Source of the DNA: Naumovozyma dairenensis CBS 421
Taxonomy: Eukaryota > Ascomycota > Saccharomycetes > Saccharomycetales > Saccharomycetaceae
DNA length: 64,000 nucleotides
Direction: 5' to 3'
Assembly (NCBI RefSeq): GCF_000227115.2
Contig: NC_016484.1
Location: 1,054,001 to 1,118,000, forward strand
Position numbers and translations under genes: made by a program. Position 1 is the first letter of the stretch; each line of letters begins with the position of its first letter. Positions 60,283-64,000 of the stretch are shown here, one piece after another. The notes beneath the pieces were generated by a model that saw nothing but the letters and a program-made list of their open reading frames with translations, did not search any database and was not told the DNA's origin.

Positions 60283-61512
60283 ATGATATCTAATGACGAT
60301 GACGATTATATGGATTATATAACTTCCACTAAATATGAAGGTCAATTAGATGATCTTCTTATGGAGATTACTCAAATGAGTGAACAATTTTTACATGAAC
60401 AAGAACGGAAAGTAGATTCTACATTGAATGAAATTACTCAAAGTGTTGAGACAATGAAACAAGATAATAATACATTGATAGAAACGCAATCGTCAGGAGC
60501 AGGGACAGGCACGGACACAGCGATGATGATGATTGATATAAAAGATTTCCCTTCCAATATTGAGAAATTTAATAAATTATTAGAATTATTGAAAATGGTA
60601 CATTTAGATCAAGATTCATTAGATTATTTCTTACGATATACCGTATTGTCTAATGATGGTTCTAAGAATAAACCATTATCATTGAAATCAATTGATGATC
60701 CACAATTTGTTTCATTAGAAAGGGAAGTTGATAATTTACAAAATAATGAAATTGCTCAACAATTGAATGAAATTAATGGAACCAAATTGAAAATTTTCAA
60801 AATTAATGATACTATTTTCCAATCTAATAATGAATTAAATGAACTTTCTTTAAATCTTGGTAATGAAATTGATGAATGTTGGGATTTATTAAATGAATTT
60901 AATGATTTGAAAGATAAAAAATTGAATTCTACTACAAAAAATGGTGTTAAAACCTCCCGTGAAAACGATCCTGTAAATGATACATATAACGAATTTAAAA
61001 AATTGAATGATCAAAATGTTAAATTGACAAAATTAAATGATGAAATGAATTTAGTTCAAAAATCCGTTGCAAGATTTAAAAACAAAACTCATAAATATGA
61101 CGATAAAGATAAAGATACGAACGGTAATGATGAAATAGATAAAGAGAAACAAACGCTCGAAGTTTTAAATGGGTTGATTAAGCTTTTTGAAAATACATTT
61201 ATGAAAATATCTTCTAACTTAAATAACCTCAAAATTTCCCCCGGAAAGAGACAAATTGAATTTGAAATTAATAATAAATACAAGATTATACTTATATTGT
61301 CACAATATGGGAATGACGAAAGATTGTCAGATATAAAGATTACTAGAATTGATGACTCAAATGATGATGATGATCTGAATTGTAAACGATTAGAGAAGGA
61401 TTTTAATTTGAAATTTCATCTTGATGGAAGTGGAGATTACGGGAATAGAAAGAAAAAATATTCAATATTTGAAATAATGGAGTCGATAATTGAAAGAATT
61501 GAGAAGCTATGA
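60283..61512 (+). CDS. KRE28: Kre28, KNL1-complex (Spc105 partner) kinetochore protein
   Basis: The 409-residue protein is largely coiled coil (about 15-75 and 140-310) with an acidic Met/Asp start. The segment LLELLKMVHLDQDSLDYFLR (about 105-125) and SIDDPQFVSLEREVDNLQ resemble yeast Kre28. The C-terminal 110 residues look like a folded RWD-type region. In S. cerevisiae Kre28 pairs with Spc105 in the kinetochore KMN network. Overall similarity is low, so the identity relies on the segment above and on synteny with CAB1, convergent as in YDR531W/YDR532C. Confidence 0.75.
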   Translation: MISNDDDDYMDYITSTKYEGQLDDLLMEITQMSEQFLHEQERKVDSTLNEITQSVETMKQDNNTLIETQSSGAGTGTDTAMMMIDIKDFPSNIEKFNKLLELLKMVHLDQDSLDYFLRYTVLSNDGSKNKPLSLKSIDDPQFVSLEREVDNLQNNEIAQQLNEINGTKLKIFKINDTIFQSNNELNELSLNLGNEIDECWDLLNEFNDLKDKKLNSTTKNGVKTSRENDPVNDTYNEFKKLNDQNVKLTKLNDEMNLVQKSVARFKNKTHKYDDKDKDTNGNDEIDKEKQTLEVLNGLIKLFENTFMKISSNLNNLKISPGKRQIEFEINNKYKIILILSQYGNDERLSDIKITRIDDSNDDDDLNCKRLEKDFNLKFHLDGSGDYGNRKKKYSIFEIMESIIERIEKL

Positions 61513-61592
61513 AAATATATAGTCTATGGTTGTTGTTTTTTATTATCTCTTGATAATATATACGTGAGCCTCGAGTATTGATATCATTATTA

Positions 61593-62792
61593 TCATATAG
61601 GAGTAGGATCTAAGAAGGCACCCATTGCACCAAGATAACCTTCATGTTTTAAGAAAAAAGCTTGCTTTGAAGATTGAGACCAAAAATTTATTGCATAACT
61701 TAAAGTATTCATTGTTGTTAAATGACCTCTAATATATGATCCACCAAAATAAATATTTTGTACGTTATGTATCTTGGCTTGTAAATAAGCAATTTGACCA
61801 ATATTATTTGAAATTGCATATAATAAACTTTTACAAATATCAGAATTTTGGAAACTTTTATTTAAATTTCTTTTTATGATATCTGTGGTATTAGTTGTCA
61901 AGCTTGTACTTTTTCCGTTGTTACTGTTGTTATTTTCTATAAGTGCATCATTGTTATGATCTATTATTTGTTGAGAGACTTTTTTTGTTGATGAATTATT
62001 CGAGGATATAGATCTATCTTGAAATACTTTACCGAATGAACTTGCAATATTTGAAGATTTTAATCCAATTTTATTATAGTCTGTACCATATATGTCTCCG
62101 ACAAGCATATCTACATTTGTATTATCACCATCTTGTGCCAATTTTAACATTTCATCGTATGATTTGGCACCTGTGATTAATGATAATAATCCCCAAAGAG
62201 TCCCACCACCCAAAGAGGATCCACCTACTCTTTCAAATACAGACGGTTGAATTACTTTTAAAATGGATACACCTGAACCGATATTAACTAAAAGGTATGG
62301 ATAAATTTGTTCATTATTTGTGTTTGAGGAGGAATTTAATGAGGAAGAAGATTGTGAAGATGTAGAAGATCTTGATTTTGACTTAATTAATTGTATACCA
62401 TCTTGAGTATTATATGTAAATACTTCATTAGGTACTTCATGAATAAAGAAATCAAGACCATTAATTAAACATTTCATTTCATCTTTTTGTTTTATTGAAT
62501 GGATTTTTTTAAATTCCCAATTTAATAAATCATAAAACTTGAAAGCACCACCACCTGTAGCGATTATACGAGTTGTAGAATAATTGTTGTTATTATATGA
62601 TTCGATTATGGAATGTAATAATTTTATAAATTTTTCAATTAATTCTGTTTCAACTGTATTAAAATATAATTTATAACTTTGGATTGGTGAGAATATGACT
62701 TTTGCAAGTGTACCACCAATGTCGATGGCTATTGTGAATAAATTGGAATCATAGTTACAACCATTGTATTGTATTTCTAATTCTTGTTGCAT
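61593..62792 (-). CDS. CAB1: Pantothenate kinase Cab1
   Basis: From the ATG at 62792 (MQQELEIQYNG) the product has 399 residues, versus 367 in S. cerevisiae. Type II pantothenate kinase motifs are seen: IAIDIGGTLAKVIFSP (phosphate-1 loop), IIATGGGAFKFYDLL, LVNIGSGVSILKV, RVGGSSLGGGTLWGLLSLIT, and IYFGGSYIRGHLTTMNTLSY near the end. It catalyses the first committed step of coenzyme A synthesis. Two Ser/Asn-rich inserts (near 150 and 265) explain the extra length. The frame also reads 27 codons further upstream (to 62873), but those residues are not conserved. It is convergent with KRE28 with an 80-bp gap. Confidence 0.95.
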   Translation of the reverse strand: MQQELEIQYNGCNYDSNLFTIAIDIGGTLAKVIFSPIQSYKLYFNTVETELIEKFIKLLHSIIESYNNNNYSTTRIIATGGGAFKFYDLLNWEFKKIHSIKQKDEMKCLINGLDFFIHEVPNEVFTYNTQDGIQLIKSKSRSSTSSQSSSSLNSSSNTNNEQIYPYLLVNIGSGVSILKVIQPSVFERVGGSSLGGGTLWGLLSLITGAKSYDEMLKLAQDGDNTNVDMLVGDIYGTDYNKIGLKSSNIASSFGKVFQDRSISSNNSSTKKVSQQIIDHNNDALIENNNSNNGKSTSLTTNTTDIIKRNLNKSFQNSDICKSLLYAISNNIGQIAYLQAKIHNVQNIYFGGSYIRGHLTTMNTLSYAINFWSQSSKQAFFLKHEGYLGAMGAFLDPTPI

Positions 62793-63757
62793 TATTTTTT
62801 TATGAGGGTATATTCGAGAGTTTGAAAAGGGGATTGGTATATGTATGGATATATGAGAGATGATGGTGGTCAATTGGTAGGTATCAATTGAGTGACAAAA
62901 TGCTGCGGTTGCGGTTGTTTTATTTATTGTCAGTGTGAGATCTAGGTATGCGATATAAGATCTTATGTGCAGCGGGACAGGCTCAGGAAAATATGATACG
63001 ATTGAATGAGTAATTGCAGCAGAGCGGGTATATAAACATATACATATGTGTGTGTGTGTGTGTGTGTGTATTGAATATATACTAGAAAGTGAATAGGTTG
63101 TTTTATATATGGGTTATTGTACTATGTGATCTAAGCTGATGTGCTCGTTTAGATCTACTATACACAACACTCTATATATCGGCCGTGATATGTTATGTTA
63201 TGTTATGTTATGTTATGTATGCACGTATGAATCATATACATATAATTCATTTACACACTAAATGATTGATTCATTCATTTTATTGATTGATTGATTGATT
63301 GTTTCAGCAGTTTCCAACAATGGTTCCCGCAGGGTAACACCAGGGTGCGTACGTCGTGACAATCCTATTCGTGCGTACCCGCAATGAGGACTGCGGATAT
63401 GTTTTCCATAGTTCCAGGATCCTCGGAGGATCCAGAAATATTTGGATCACGCTATTGGATTCTTAGACTTAAAGTCCCGTGCCTCTCTCCAGACGGCCTG
63501 TAACCACGTGCCGGAAGACCCATGCACCCGCAGGCGACCATCAACAAATTCTCGAAGAGGAACACAAAGAAGAATCTAGAAGAAGAATAATGCTGTCCAT
63601 ATGCGTCAGTCTTGACCATTATTACATTACTGTACGTATTGTCAATTGTCATAGCATAAATATAAGTAATACTAATAGTAGTGAGTCTGGCAATTGACCC
63701 AATTATATACCCAAGATAAAGCATTGCAAAACACACAGTATATATAGACAAGGGAAG
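62793..63757. other. Divergent promoters of CAB1 and APA2
   Basis: This 965-bp region contains (TG)n at 63047-63068, TTATG repeats at 63192-63217, ATTG repeats at 63283-63300 and a Reb1-like site CAGGGTAAC at 63330-63338. GC-richer DNA follows (63320-63540), including two GGATCC-type short palindromes. The open frames over the GC-rich part have no conserved sequence. Confidence 0.5.
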
Positions 63758-64000
63758 ATGGTCCAAGATAACATTAAACAACTTATTCATGAAAAATATG
63801 AAAAGGCCATTCAATCTGGTACTTTGAAATTGGCTGAAACCACTTCAAAAAAGATTAAAGATTTAAAATCTGGTATCCAATGTTTAGTCACTTTAGCTCC
63901 TAATTTGAAAAAGAAGCAATCAAATGATTCCACTGAGAAGGATGATTCAATTGATCCATTCATCAATCCAAACCCAGATGTAGTCATCTCAGATGATTTG
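63758..64000 (+). CDS. APA2: Ap4A phosphorylase Apa2, N-terminal part
   Basis: The frame from ATG 63758 gives 81 residues to the window edge. It begins MVQDNIKQLIHEKYEKAIQS and includes CLVTLAPNLKKK and DPFINPNPDVVISDDL, which match the start of yeast diadenosine tetraphosphate phosphorylases. These enzymes split Ap4A into ADP and ATP by phosphorolysis. The HIT-like catalytic histidine region is outside the window. By synteny with CAB1, this is APA2 (YDR530C) rather than APA1. Confidence 0.9.
   Translation, partial: MVQDNIKQLIHEKYEKAIQSGTLKLAETTSKKIKDLKSGIQCLVTLAPNLKKKQSNDSTEKDDSIDPFINPNPDVVISDDL

Noticed and set aside
1..64000. CRISPR array, operon or prophage structures
   Set aside because: The window is eukaryotic nuclear DNA; the tandem repeats seen are microsatellites without spacers.
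1..64000. Conventional point centromere (CDEI-CDEII-CDEIII)
   Set aside because: No TCACATG followed by about 80 bp of AT-rich DNA and a CCGAA core was seen; Naumovozyma centromeres differ in sequence, so absence cannot be shown from this alone.

Overview
This window is nuclear DNA of a budding yeast of the Saccharomycetaceae that descends from the whole-genome duplication. It is AT-rich and densely packed with genes, and its introns and tRNA are of the Saccharomyces type (GTATGT, TACTAAC and YAG splice signals; a tRNA-Pro with a short intron). Gene content and order follow the right arm of S. cerevisiae chromosome IV from about YDR499W (LCD1) to YDR532C (KRE28). Protein divergence, long Asn/Gln runs and the particular rearrangements suggest Naumovozyma or a near relative; the species name is an inference. 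The left edge carries an EMG1 start, which in S. cerevisiae lies in the duplicated sister region on chromosome XII.

Layout. 1-17.8 kb: EMG1 (partial), LCD1, RPL37 (spliced), PLM2/TOS4, SAM2, LPP1, PSP1 and an old-yellow-enzyme-like gene. 19.4-21.4 kb: a GNP1/AGP1-type amino-acid permease. 21.8-24.6 kb: accessory island A, with a small orphan gene, a 20-base assembly gap and a frameshifted DUP-family membrane protein gene. 24.7-31.4 kb: SLF1/SRO9, GFD2-like, two tandem glutaredoxins, EMI1 and SDH7/ACN9, all inverted relative to S. cerevisiae. 31.9-48.1 kb: EMI2/GLK1 glucokinase, tRNA-Pro, GRH1, EUG1, FPR2, URC2, SPS2, SPS1 and AGE1 in standard order. 49.3-54.0 kb: accessory island B, with a glutamine-rich BED-finger/hAT-like gene, an intact DUP gene in an inverted copy of island A, a tiny orphan ORF and a 353-bp hAT-type MITE. 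55-64 kb: a YDR524C-B-like cell-wall protein gene, SNA2, RBA50, then KRE28, CAB1 and APA2 (partial) as an inverted block.

Working themes. Methionine/AdoMet (SAM2), amino-acid import (GNP1), DNA-damage checkpoint and G1/S (LCD1, PLM2), redox and ER folding (two GRX genes, EUG1, FPR2), sporulation (SPS1, SPS2), and coenzyme A and nucleotide metabolism (CAB1, APA2). Several enzymes have altered active sites: EUG1 has DYHS and CAHS in place of CxxC, one glutaredoxin has CPFS, the OYE homologue has lost substrate-binding residues, and the glucokinase phosphate motif is GGSH.

The most novel structure is the pair of accessory islands. A block of about 2.2 kb with a DUP gene is present twice in inverted orientation, 26 kb apart, at breaks of synteny. 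Next to it, two short conserved flanks enclose different small ORFs at the two sites. Island B also holds a MITE with perfect 11-bp terminal inverted repeats and an 8-bp target duplication, 3.2 kb from a gene that resembles a domesticated hAT fragment.
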